Origin: an uncultured Oscillospiraceae bacterium
GTDB lineage: Bacteria; Bacillota; Clostridia; Oscillospirales; Ruminococcaceae
NCBI GenBank assembly: GCA_934465295.1
Contig: CAKSKU010000007.1
Span: forward strand, 62,001-126,000
Direction of reading: 5' to 3'
Length of the DNA stretch: 64,000 nt
Shown: positions 1 through 6,731 of the stretch, in pieces
Numbering within the stretch: the stretch's first letter is position 1
Layout: each line of letters opens with the position of its first letter
The notes under the pieces: model-generated
Database searches by the model: none
Told to the model about the DNA's origin: nothing
The model's input: only the letters and a program-made list of their open reading frames with translations
Made by a program: the position numbers and the translations under genes

Positions 1-467
1 ACGAACTCACTTTCCACCGTATCATCAGCAACTTTATGATACAGGGCGGCGACCCGAAGGGCAACGGCACAGGCGGCAAGAGCATCTGGGGCGACCAGTT
101 TGACGGCGGCATCCCCGAGGGACTTTACCATTTCAGCGGCGCAGTTGCATACGCAAACAGCGGCTCGACCGCCACAAACGGCAGCCAGTTCTATATCGTG
201 AACACACCCGAGGGCTATCTCCAGAACACCTGCGAGGAGCTTATGCAGTATGACCCATCAACATATTCATGGCCGCAGAACGTTGTCGAAATGTACAACG
301 AAAAGGGCGGCACACCGTTCCTCGACGGCAGCTACACAGTTTTCGGACAGGTTTTCGAGGGACTTGACATCGTTCGTGAGCTTGGAAACGTTGAAACGGA
401 CGAAAATGACAAGCCCTTGAAGCAGGTACAGATGGAATCCGTAAAGATCGTTGACTATGAGGGCTGA
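1..467 (+). CDS. Cyclophilin-type peptidyl-prolyl cis-trans isomerase (3' part)
   Basis: The reading frame is open from the window edge (codon phase at base 3), so the start lies upstream. The visible 155 residues carry the cyclophilin signature: FHRIISNFMIQGGDP, then the NSGSTATNGSQFYI block and LDGSYTVFGQVFEGLDIV. These are the active-site segments of the family, which catalyses cis-trans isomerisation of prolyl bonds during protein folding. About 30 residues between the GSQFYI and LDGSYTVFG blocks are longer than in minimal bacterial cyclophilins. Whether it is cytoplasmic or a secreted lipoprotein cannot be judged because the N-terminus is missing. A strong terminator follows directly, so this is the last gene of its transcript. 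Confidence 0.93.
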   Translation, partial: ELTFHRIISNFMIQGGDPKGNGTGGKSIWGDQFDGGIPEGLYHFSGAVAYANSGSTATNGSQFYIVNTPEGYLQNTCEELMQYDPSTYSWPQNVVEMYNEKGGTPFLDGSYTVFGQVFEGLDIVRELGNVETDENDKPLKQVQMESVKIVDYEG

Positions 468-481
468 TAATGCTTAAGAAC

Positions 482-521
482 AAAATGCCTTTGCACGGAA
501 ATATTCGTGCAAAGGCATTTT
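482..521 (+). terminator. Intrinsic terminator after the cyclophilin gene
   Basis: A perfect 16 bp stem (482-497 with 506-521) closes an 8-base loop. The stem ends in a run of T, and T-rich sequence continues after it. It lies 14 bases after the cyclophilin stop codon. Confidence 0.9.
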
Positions 522-553
522 TCGTGTTTTTTAAACTTTTTTGCAAAAAGCCC

Positions 554-582
554 TTGACAAAAGCAATGAAATGAGATATAAT
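554..582 (+). promoter_or_regulatory. Consensus housekeeping promoter of tRNA-Pro
   Basis: A perfect TTGACA (554-559) and a perfect TATAAT (577-582) are separated by exactly 17 bases. The tRNA starts 12 bases after the -10 box, so the precursor has almost no leader. Confidence 0.9.
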
Positions 583-593
583 AATATAGTCGT

Positions 594-670
594 CGGGGTG
601 TGGCGCAGATTGGTAGCGCGCTACCTTGGGGTGGTAGAGGCCGTGGGTTCAAGTCCCGTCACTCCGACCA
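594..670 (+). tRNA. tRNA-Pro, anticodon GGG
   Basis: The 77 bases fold as a cloverleaf. The acceptor arm CGGGGTG pairs with CACTCCG, with one G-T pair. The anticodon stem CTACC/GGTAG encloses the seven-base loop TTGGGGT, which places GGG at 34-36. The T arm contains GGTTCAAGTCC, and the CCA end is encoded (668-670). It reads proline codons CCC and CCU. It is a single-gene transcript with its own promoter and terminator. Confidence 0.95.
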
Positions 671-674
671 GAAA

Positions 675-716
675 AAAACCGTTGCAAAGCGTGATTTCAC
701 GTTTTGCAACGGTTTT
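675..716 (+). terminator. Intrinsic terminator after tRNA-Pro
   Basis: AAAACCGTTGCAAA pairs with TTTTGCAACGGTTTT around a GCGTG-ATTT-CACG top, and T-rich sequence follows. It starts 5 bases after the tRNA. Confidence 0.88.
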
Positions 717-737
717 CTTTTTGCATTGATGTAAAAA

Positions 738-803
738 CCCGCCTGATACCGATCAAAACCTGCCTGCACATTAGCACAGAACAGAACTTGGGTATCAGGC
801 GGG
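738..803 (-). terminator. Hairpin terminator of the BlaI/M56 operon
   Basis: A 13 bp perfect stem (738-750 with 791-803) with a 40-base loop is followed, on the minus strand, by TTTTT. It lies 7 bases beyond the stop codon of the M56 gene. The long loop is unusual for a terminator. Confidence 0.6.
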
Positions 804-809
804 GTTGCT

Positions 810-1895
810 TTATCCTGCGGTTTCTTCCGCATAGACCGAAAAGATGTACACTTCGTCCGAGCCATACTCAAACGCAGTGCCGACATTGGTGTTTTGTATA
901 ACGAAAGTATCGATCACGGACTCTTCCGATGATGCTGTACTATTATCGTCCGAAACGATGAACAGCATGTCCGCTGCTGTTTCGACTGATGCTGCCTCGC
1001 CGATCGGCTGACAATAAAAATTCGCACAGACTGCCGCCGCAAGTGTCAGCACTGCTGCAAAAACGGTGACGGCAGGACATCTGCTCCGTCTGCCCGACAT
1101 AATGCTTACCACTCTTTCCTTTAAGCTGCCGCCCGTAAAGCTTGGCTCGCACAGCTCACTGCGGCGCTCCTCCATATTTATCAGCGTCATTGCGTACTCA
1201 TCGGGGGCGCATTTTCCGTGAAGCACTGCCGAACGGTCACAGGCAAGCTCGACATCTCTTTCCGCCAAGGCGAGCATCGCCCAAACGAGCGGATCAAACC
1301 AATGCACAGCCGCACATGCCGCCAAGACAGCCTTATATATGACATCGAAGCTTTTTATATGTCCAAGCTCATGGCAAAGGATATTTTTCAATTGGGCTTC
1401 ATCCGCTTTGGCGGCAAATTTCGGAATTATTATCCGTGGGAAAATCACGCCGTATGTAAAGGGCGTATCGGTCAGGTCGGAAACGCAGAGCGTCACCCTG
1501 CGGCGAATTTTATATTCCGTCAGAAGCGGTTCAAGATTATATTCACAGGGAAGTGCGCAGGAGAACTCCCTGCGTGTCTTTATATGCTTAAAGAGGAACA
1601 GCGCACCCGTGAAAACTGCACCGAATATCCACAGAAGCCGCATAAATTCAGGGATATCCGCAGTTATTGAAATACTCGGCAAGCTGAAATATTCACGGCT
1701 TTCATAGACGGCGTTGTCGGAAATGCTTACGGTGACAACACTGACATTGCCAAAAGGAACAAGCAGCCTTGCCGCCGCTGCCAACCAGAGAAGCTTCGCC
1801 GTGCCGCCTGCGACCGCCGAGGGAAAAAGCCTGCGGAGCGCCATTACAAGAAGTATCACAGCCGAAGCCGAGACGCTCATACCGATAATATCCAT
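810..1895 (-). CDS. M56 family (BlaR1/MecR1-like) membrane metallopeptidase
   Basis: This is a 361-residue membrane protein with three hydrophobic segments in the first 105 residues. It carries the zinc protease motif HELGH at residues 175-179, a downstream ERDVELACDRS segment (about 212-222) that supplies the third zinc ligand in this family, and a fourth membrane segment near 275-295. BlaR1-type proteases sense a signal outside the cell and cause cleavage of a BlaI-type repressor inside. The outer C-terminal part is only about 65 residues and shows no penicillin-binding SxxK domain, so the signal is unlikely to be a beta-lactam bound covalently as in BlaR1. It lies 13 bases downstream of the blaI-like gene in the same operon. 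Confidence 0.85.
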   Translation of the reverse strand: MDIIGMSVSASAVILLVMALRRLFPSAVAGGTAKLLWLAAAARLLVPFGNVSVVTVSISDNAVYESREYFSLPSISITADIPEFMRLLWIFGAVFTGALFLFKHIKTRREFSCALPCEYNLEPLLTEYKIRRRVTLCVSDLTDTPFTYGVIFPRIIIPKFAAKADEAQLKNILCHELGHIKSFDVIYKAVLAACAAVHWFDPLVWAMLALAERDVELACDRSAVLHGKCAPDEYAMTLINMEERRSELCEPSFTGGSLKERVVSIMSGRRSRCPAVTVFAAVLTLAAAVCANFYCQPIGEAASVETAADMLFIVSDDNSTASSEESVIDTFVIQNTNVGTAFEYGSDEVYIFSVYAEETAG

Positions 1896-1908
1896 ACTCT
1901 GCCCCCCG

Positions 1909-2262
1909 TTATTTCAAGCTGTTCACAAGGTCCTTCAAAGCGGCTATCTCATCACGGGAGAGCCGCTTTGAATTCAGCAGTGAAGCGACCAGCATATCCG
2001 CCGAGCCGTCATACATTTTATTGATAAGCTCGTCGGTCTCATACTCCTGCGCCTCCTGCCTGCTGACGAGCGCACGGCATACAAACCCGGGGTCAATGCG
2101 CTCTGCCGCACCCTTGTCGATACATCTTTTTATTATAGTATAGGTTGTGGTCTTGCTCCAGTCCACCCTTTCCTTCAGTATCGCCGCAATATCCTTTGCC
2201 GAGGTATCGCCCTGCTCCCAAAGTATTTTCATAACGTTCAGTTCGGAATCAAACAGCTTCAT
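1909..2262 (-). CDS. BlaI/MecI/CopY family winged-helix repressor
   Basis: The 117 residues match the BlaI family in length and layout. An N-terminal winged helix (FDSELNVMKILWEQGDTSAKDI, then WSKTTTYTIIKRCIDKGA) is followed by a short helical dimerisation tail (YETDELINKMYDGSADML). Members bind as dimers to dyads and are inactivated by proteolysis triggered by a partner M56 protease, here the next gene. A dyad lies between its promoter and its start, so it probably represses itself. The same dyad recurs twice in the promoter of the lipoprotein gene at 2338-4539, which is therefore a likely target. Confidence 0.9.
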   Translation of the reverse strand: MKLFDSELNVMKILWEQGDTSAKDIAAILKERVDWSKTTTYTIIKRCIDKGAAERIDPGFVCRALVSRQEAQEYETDELINKMYDGSADMLVASLLNSKRLSRDEIAALKDLVNSLK

Positions 2263-2277
2263 GACACAGCTCCTCGC

Positions 2278-2295
2278 ATTCTAATATAGTAGAAT
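2278..2295. promoter_or_regulatory. BlaI-type operator, autoregulatory copy
   Basis: ATTCTAATATAGTAGAAT is an inverted repeat of ATTCTA and TAGAAT with a 6-base centre. It sits at about the transcription start of the blaI promoter and upstream of its ribosome binding site. The same pattern occurs at 4543-4560 and 4573-4590 and defines the probable binding site CTACTNNANTAG. Confidence 0.75.
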
Positions 2296-2301
2296 AAGTT
2301 A

Positions 2302-2330
2302 ATATTATCACAAACAGCCGTGCTTGTCAA
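2302..2330 (-). promoter_or_regulatory. Promoter of the blaI-M56 operon
   Basis: On the minus strand TTGACA (2325-2330) and TAATAT (2302-2307) are 17 bases apart. The operator follows at the expected transcription start. Confidence 0.8.
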
Positions 2331-2337
2331 GAGGATT

Positions 2338-4539
2338 TTACGACTGCTCCTCGAGATAAAGCTGTACCCTCGATTGGATAAGCTTTGCGGCTTCCTCTGC
2401 CGTTTTGCTCTTGCTGAAAAATGTCTCCGCTTCCTCCGAAATTATATCCGAAACGCTGCTGTTATAGGACATTATTCCGTCTGCGGAGGCGATAACGTCA
2501 TTCATGCGATCGATATCGGCTTTTTTCGGCTCGCCAATATCGGAAGCTCCCGACGAAAGAGCCATCTGCCCCATTATCACGATCGCCTGATTGATACGGT
2601 TCGGGTCATGCTTCATTGCAGTCTCGGCGGCTTTTTCAAGCGAATCGGTTCTGACGGGGAAGCTGTCGCACTTATCCTGATATTCGGGCAGAAGAAGCGT
2701 TCGGAGGAACTCCCACGCTTCCTGTTTTACCGCCGATCTTTCGCTGACCGAAAAGGACGAGTCCACGATAAATGATGTGCCGATACGGTTCTCGCACGGG
2801 AAACCGACAGCCGTAACGGGTTCGCCGAAATTTATATGCTCAAAACGGTAAATATCCGTATAATCGGAAAGGTACGCCGTCATAAGGAGTGCGCTTTCAT
2901 CGGCAAACATCGTATCGAGCCGCTCCCAGAAGCTGTCGTCGAAATAGCTGTCATAATCAATGCTGTCAATGTAGTTGTCGGCATATTTCATCAGCGAAAT
3001 AAAGCTTTCCGAATCAAATCGGCACGTTCCGCTGCGATAGTCGATAAACTCATCTCCCGAAAGCTCCAGAGCGTAGTTAAGTATGTCCTGTTTTGTAACG
3101 CCCGGAAAGGTCTCCATACCCTTGGGGCGTGACGCTGCGATACGCTGAAGCTCGTCTATCGTCAGCCCCATTTTCTCGCCGAAAACGGACGTCTTTCCAA
3201 GCACAGTGTATATCTTGAAGCGGTCGGTAAAACGGTAAAGCTTTCCGTCCGTTTCGCATGAGGATAAAAGATTTTGCAGGAGATCGGAGCGTTCAATACC
3301 GCTGTCACTGTCTATAAACGGGTAAAGGTCGGCGAAAAGTCCCTTTGAAATGTAGTTCTCCGTTGGAACGGACGAGTCGGAAATGAGTATATCAGGCATT
3401 TTACCCGATGTGATGTCAAGATCAAGCTTGTCAACGCCGTCCCATGGGTATTTTTTTATGGTTATGTAGCTGTCGCTGCTCGAATTGTTGAATTTCACCG
3501 CCGCATTTTCGATGTAAGCGTCGATACTGTTTTCTGTGCCTGCAAGAACTATCTCCTTTCGGTCATCGGACTTGCCTGCTTGAAGCGAAAGCACCGATAT
3601 CACGGGCGCACCGCTGTCCATACTTTTTCCTGCGCAGATAAAACGTCCGTCATCATCGGCAAACATTCGGCTTACGCCGCCAAAGCTTATTCCCGACTGC
3701 ACAAAATTGAGCAGCTCGGTCTTTTCGCCGTCCGTCCCGAGCGAATACAGAGCCGTGCCGTCACTCACAAAAAGCTCCGCATCTCCCCTGCCGCCGAAAA
3801 CCATACTGCTGTAACCGTCAACAGAAAAATCAGCCGTTTTCAGCGCATAGTCCTGTCCGTCGATATATTTCAGCGCATAGCCGTATCCGTTGAAATAGTA
3901 GATATAGACCCTGCCGCTGCTTCCTCGGACGATATCCCATATTCCGCCGCCGTCAGCCGCATCGGAGATAATTTTTTTCAGCGCTCCGTCATGGCTTAGG
4001 ACGATAATGCTGTCACGGTCGGAAATATATATGTCGTTTTCGTCCGCAAAAATTATGCTCGGGAAAAAATCGGGGTCGCAGGAGTCCACAGCCTCGGTAA
4101 TATCCGTTTCGGTCTTTTTCCCATCGGGCGAAGCTTCCCATAAGGAGTATTTGTATTTGTCTCCGTTTTCCTGCGACGAAACATAGTATAGAGCGCCGTC
4201 CGCACCGAAGCTCGGGGAACAGATATATTTATCGCCCTCCGAAATCAGCTCGGAAGTGAAATTTTCTCCGTTTGTGTCTGCGGAATTGAGATAATATGCG
4301 GAGTAGTTTTCCTCATCGCTCGGAATTACTTCCGAAAGGAAATATATTTTTCCGCCGCTGTATGTGAACGAATCGAAATCTCCCATTATTTCCGAAGCTA
4401 TTTCCGCCGTTTCGCTTTTATATACCGTACTCGGCGCAGCTTCGTCGGATCTTTTGCAGGCTGTGAGTATAAAAGCCGCAGAGCATAACAACGCCGCCAA
4501 CCGTAAAAATAATTTTTTCAAAACATCATATCCTTTCAT
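2338..4539 (-). CDS. Large lipoprotein with a solute-binding-like C-terminal half
   Basis: This protein has 733 residues. The N-terminus has a lysine-containing start, a hydrophobic stretch and the lipobox LTAC, so it should be lipid-anchored outside the cell. Residues of about 50-340 are rich in short strand-like repeats (GGKIYFLSE, GALYYVSSQENG, DIYISDRDS, GRVYIYYFNG), which suggests a beta-propeller. From about 350 the sequence resembles family 1 extracellular solute-binding proteins: AAVKFNNSSSDSYITIKKY, SGKMPDILISD, GLFADLYPFID and the hinge-like EAWEFLRTLL near the end. No permease genes are adjacent. Expression is probably controlled by BlaI through two operators, so the protein may be an effector or ligand-binding partner of that system. 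The function is inferred. Confidence 0.75.
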   Translation of the reverse strand: MKGYDVLKKLFLRLAALLCSAAFILTACKRSDEAAPSTVYKSETAEIASEIMGDFDSFTYSGGKIYFLSEVIPSDEENYSAYYLNSADTNGENFTSELISEGDKYICSPSFGADGALYYVSSQENGDKYKYSLWEASPDGKKTETDITEAVDSCDPDFFPSIIFADENDIYISDRDSIIVLSHDGALKKIISDAADGGGIWDIVRGSSGRVYIYYFNGYGYALKYIDGQDYALKTADFSVDGYSSMVFGGRGDAELFVSDGTALYSLGTDGEKTELLNFVQSGISFGGVSRMFADDDGRFICAGKSMDSGAPVISVLSLQAGKSDDRKEIVLAGTENSIDAYIENAAVKFNNSSSDSYITIKKYPWDGVDKLDLDITSGKMPDILISDSSVPTENYISKGLFADLYPFIDSDSGIERSDLLQNLLSSCETDGKLYRFTDRFKIYTVLGKTSVFGEKMGLTIDELQRIAASRPKGMETFPGVTKQDILNYALELSGDEFIDYRSGTCRFDSESFISLMKYADNYIDSIDYDSYFDDSFWERLDTMFADESALLMTAYLSDYTDIYRFEHINFGEPVTAVGFPCENRIGTSFIVDSSFSVSERSAVKQEAWEFLRTLLLPEYQDKCDSFPVRTDSLEKAAETAMKHDPNRINQAIVIMGQMALSSGASDIGEPKKADIDRMNDVIASADGIMSYNSSVSDIISEEAETFFSKSKTAEEAAKLIQSRVQLYLEEQS

Positions 4540-4542
4540 TAT

Positions 4543-4560
4543 ATTCTACTGCAATAGAAT
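4543..4560. promoter_or_regulatory. BlaI-type operator, start-proximal copy
   Basis: ATTCTACTGCAATAGAAT is an 18-base dyad with the same half-sites as at 2278-2295. It lies 3 bases upstream of the lipoprotein start codon region, within the leader. Confidence 0.72.
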
Positions 4561-4572
4561 GAACTGTTTTAT

Positions 4573-4601
4573 ATTCTATTACAGTAGAACGGATTTGTCA
4601 A
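4573..4601 (-). promoter_or_regulatory. Lipoprotein promoter overlapped by a second BlaI-type operator
   Basis: On the minus strand TTGACA (4596-4601) and TAGAAT (4573-4578) are 17 bases apart. The dyad ATTCTATTACAGTAGAAC (4573-4590) covers the -10 box and most of the spacer, so a bound repressor would block RNA polymerase. The two dyads are 30 bases centre to centre, close to three helical turns, which would favour cooperative binding. Confidence 0.78.
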
Positions 4602-4873
4602 TAGGTTTTGGAAAAATTTTTTTACGGTTTTTATTTATGAACAATGCACTCTACACATCGGAGCAATTAATTTTCTGAAATAATAATTCGCAAAAGCTCT
4701 GTTTCCCCCACTGATTGAAACCATCCTCAATATATGCTAAAATCAATAAAGCACCTAACCAACTTGCAAATTCGTAAAAAATTGCAGCACCGATTTGTGT
4801 ATCTTAACGAAAATGGAATTTCCTGTGATAAAACAGACTTCCCGTTCATTGTAGTTTATGAAAAACGTTTTTA

Positions 4874-4973
4874 TACAAAACACCATTTAAAATTTAGAAA
4901 AAATCAAGCCGACAATCTTGAATATATGCGATTTCGGCGCAGATTTTTTCCTTTATTTTTTTGGTGTTTAGTA
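4874..4973. mobile_element. MITE-like element, family A copy 1
   Basis: This is a 100 bp element flanked by TA on both sides. Its ends are inverted repeats (CAAAACACCA, expected CTAAACACCA, and TGGTGTTTAG), with GAAAAAATC and GATTTTTT as an inner pair. Close copies lie at 23097, 26584 and 55105. No coding capacity of its own is seen. It ends 28 bases before the probable initiation site of the sigma-factor gene and forms part of that gene's open frame. Confidence 0.8.
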
Positions 4974-5489
4974 TTACACCGAAAAAAAGAGGGTGATGAT
5001 ATAACCGACAAGAGCAGATTTGAACAGATCGCACGGGAATATACGGATATGCTTTACGCCCATGCGCTCGTTATACTGAAAAACAAGTCCGATGCGGAGG
5101 ACGCTGCCGAAAATGCTATATACAAGCTGCTGATAAGGAAGCTTCCGTTCCGTGATGATGAGCATATCAAGGCGTGGCTTATCCGTGTTGTGATGAATGA
5201 GAGCTTTATGCTGCTGCGAAAAAGAAAACGCCTTTCCGATGAAGAACTTACGGAGGAAAACGCAGGCTGCACGGAATTTGAATATCCCGAACAGAGTGAG
5301 ATATTTGAGGCGGTCGGAAGCTTGGATGTGAAATACCGTTCGGTCATACTGCTGTACTACTTTGACGATATGAGCGTTTCCGAAACAGCGAGAACGCTCG
5401 GCATATCGGAGTCGGCGGTAACGACAAGGCTTCAGCGTGCAAGAAAGCTTTTAAAGGACGAGCTTGAAAGGAGAAACTGCAATGGATAA
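4926..5489 (+). CDS. Sigma-70 family (ECF-type) RNA polymerase sigma factor
   Basis: Region 2 is visible in the stretch DAEDAAENAIYKLLIRK through IKAWLIRVVMNESF. Region 4 follows as ILLYYFDDMSVSETARTLG and its helix-turn-helix partner ISESAVTTRLQRARKLLKDEL. The family directs RNA polymerase to a small stress regulon and is held by an anti-sigma factor, which is the overlapping next gene. The start is uncertain. The first usable ATG (4926) lies inside the MITE and has no ribosome binding site. The only good one (AAAGAGGGTGAT, 4986-4997) points to ATA at 5001, where the conserved protein begins (TDKSRFEQIAREYTDML). No ATG, GTG or TTG lies in frame between the two. The frame is also open upstream to 4734 but looks non-coding there. 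Confidence 0.85.
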   Translation: MRFRRRFFPLFFWCLVLHRKKEGDDITDKSRFEQIAREYTDMLYAHALVILKNKSDAEDAAENAIYKLLIRKLPFRDDEHIKAWLIRVVMNESFMLLRKRKRLSDEELTEENAGCTEFEYPEQSEIFEAVGSLDVKYRSVILLYYFDDMSVSETARTLGISESAVTTRLQRARKLLKDELERRNCNG

Positions 5490-6507
5490 ATATATGAATG
5501 AATACAAGGCTGCTTTAAGGTCGGTCACTGCCGAAAAGGACATCGTATCGGCGGCGAAAAAGCGGGCTGCGGAAAACTCACGCCCCCGTTGTATCAGATA
5601 TGCTGCCGCTGCCGCCTGCGCTGTGCTTATCATGGGCGGAACAACAGTCTATGCGGCTCAGTCGGGCTGGCTGGGTCGGCTTTTCGGAAGCACCTCATCG
5701 GTAATTTCGGACAGCCGCTCGGACTATGCGGTCAGGGCTGCGGCGTTCAAGTCCGTCCGTTCCGATGAAGGCTTCCCCTACAATATTTCTTTCGGCGAGA
5801 TGATCTGCGACGGAACGATACTTTACGGTGAAATGCACATCAGCGGCAAAAACGGCGAAAAAATAACCGAGGACACGCTGACAATGGAAGCGGACATTAT
5901 CATCAACGGCGATGAGGACGCTTCACGGCAAACAGCCGTTATTTTTCTGAACGAAAATGAGGACGGAAGTGCCGAAGCCGCTTTCAGCGTTCGCAGCGAA
6001 GCGGAAATACACAGCGGTTCATCTGTGGAGATAAAGCTTTTTGAAAGCCCCGTTTCTTCCGACTGTGCAGAATTTTCCTTTGAGCTTCCCGATATGCCGC
6101 AAACGCAGTCGAAGCACCTTGACGCCGACTGCACCTCCACTTTCACAACTTACACGGGAGAAACGGCTGAGATACAGCTTACGGACATCGGACTTTCTCC
6201 GCTCTGCTTATCGTTCAAGGGTCACTGCGGCAGCTATGAAGGCTTCCAAAGGCTCACGGACTCGCCCGATATCAGGATCGACCTTTCCGACGGAAGCTGC
6301 TTTTACATTGACAAAAGGGAGTGGAAATATGACGGCAAAGCTTCGTCCGATCTCGGCGGGAAGATATGCGAGACCTCGGGCTTCAACTGCTCGGCAAACT
6401 CCGACGGCGGTTATGATATCAGCTACAATGCCCAGTTCCGCTGCGTTCTTCCGACAGATGACATTGTTTCCGTAACTATCGGCGATGTGACTGTTCCTGT
6501 GCGTTGA
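5482..6507 (+). CDS. Membrane-anchored anti-sigma factor-like protein (DUF4179-like)
   Basis: The 341-residue protein has a cytoplasmic N-terminal part of about 45 residues, one membrane span (AAAAACAVLIMGGTTVYAA), and a large outer domain of beta-rich sequence. This layout and the overlap with a sigma-factor gene are typical of anti-sigma factors whose short inner part binds the sigma factor. The ATG at 5482 is chosen because AAAGGAG lies 8 bases before it. It overlaps the sigma stop codon by 8 bases, which suggests translational coupling. The outer region resembles DUF4179 and related anti-sigma families only in layout, so the family name is tentative. Confidence 0.75.
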   Translation: MDKYMNEYKAALRSVTAEKDIVSAAKKRAAENSRPRCIRYAAAAACAVLIMGGTTVYAAQSGWLGRLFGSTSSVISDSRSDYAVRAAAFKSVRSDEGFPYNISFGEMICDGTILYGEMHISGKNGEKITEDTLTMEADIIINGDEDASRQTAVIFLNENEDGSAEAAFSVRSEAEIHSGSSVEIKLFESPVSSDCAEFSFELPDMPQTQSKHLDADCTSTFTTYTGETAEIQLTDIGLSPLCLSFKGHCGSYEGFQRLTDSPDIRIDLSDGSCFYIDKREWKYDGKASSDLGGKICETSGFNCSANSDGGYDISYNAQFRCVLPTDDIVSVTIGDVTVPVR

Positions 6508-6540
6508 ACATGACCCGTGAATTCCCCGTCCGCATTATAC

Positions 6541-6569
6541 TTGACATTTTCCCGAAGCTGTGATATATT
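6541..6569 (+). promoter_or_regulatory. Promoter of the MATE transporter gene
   Basis: TTGACA (6541-6546) and TATATT (6564-6569) are 17 bases apart, with an extended TG (6561-6562). Transcription would start near 6576, leaving a leader of about 155 bases. Confidence 0.85.
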
Positions 6570-6575
6570 ATTAAA

Positions 6576-6707
6576 GGATCGCTGAACGGACAATGCCTTG
6601 CGCACACTGCCTGCTGCGATCCCTGAACACAAAACCCTTTTTGGGAGTGGATTTTCGGGAGATATCCTTTTTCGCCACACAGTTAAAGATGACTGTGTGG
6701 CTTTTTT
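6576..6707 (+). promoter_or_regulatory. Structured leader with terminator before the MATE gene (attenuator or riboswitch candidate)
   Basis: At the expected transcript start GGATCGC (6576-6582) can pair with GCGATCC (6616-6622), enclosing about 33 bases. Further on a strong terminator forms from GCCACACAGT (6674-6683) and ACTGTGTGGC (6692-6701), followed by six T. It lies between promoter and coding region and ends 24 bases before the ATG, so it must be bypassed for expression. No known riboswitch class was recognised (guanidine, TPP, preQ1, fluoride and purine features are missing). Confidence 0.6.
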
Positions 6708-6731
6708 ATGTTGAAAATTCGGGAGGAAAAA

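Noticed and set aside
4734..4925. N-terminal extension of the sigma factor
   Set aside because: The sequence is AT-rich, has no homology to sigma factors and includes part of a MITE; no ribosome binding site is near 4734.
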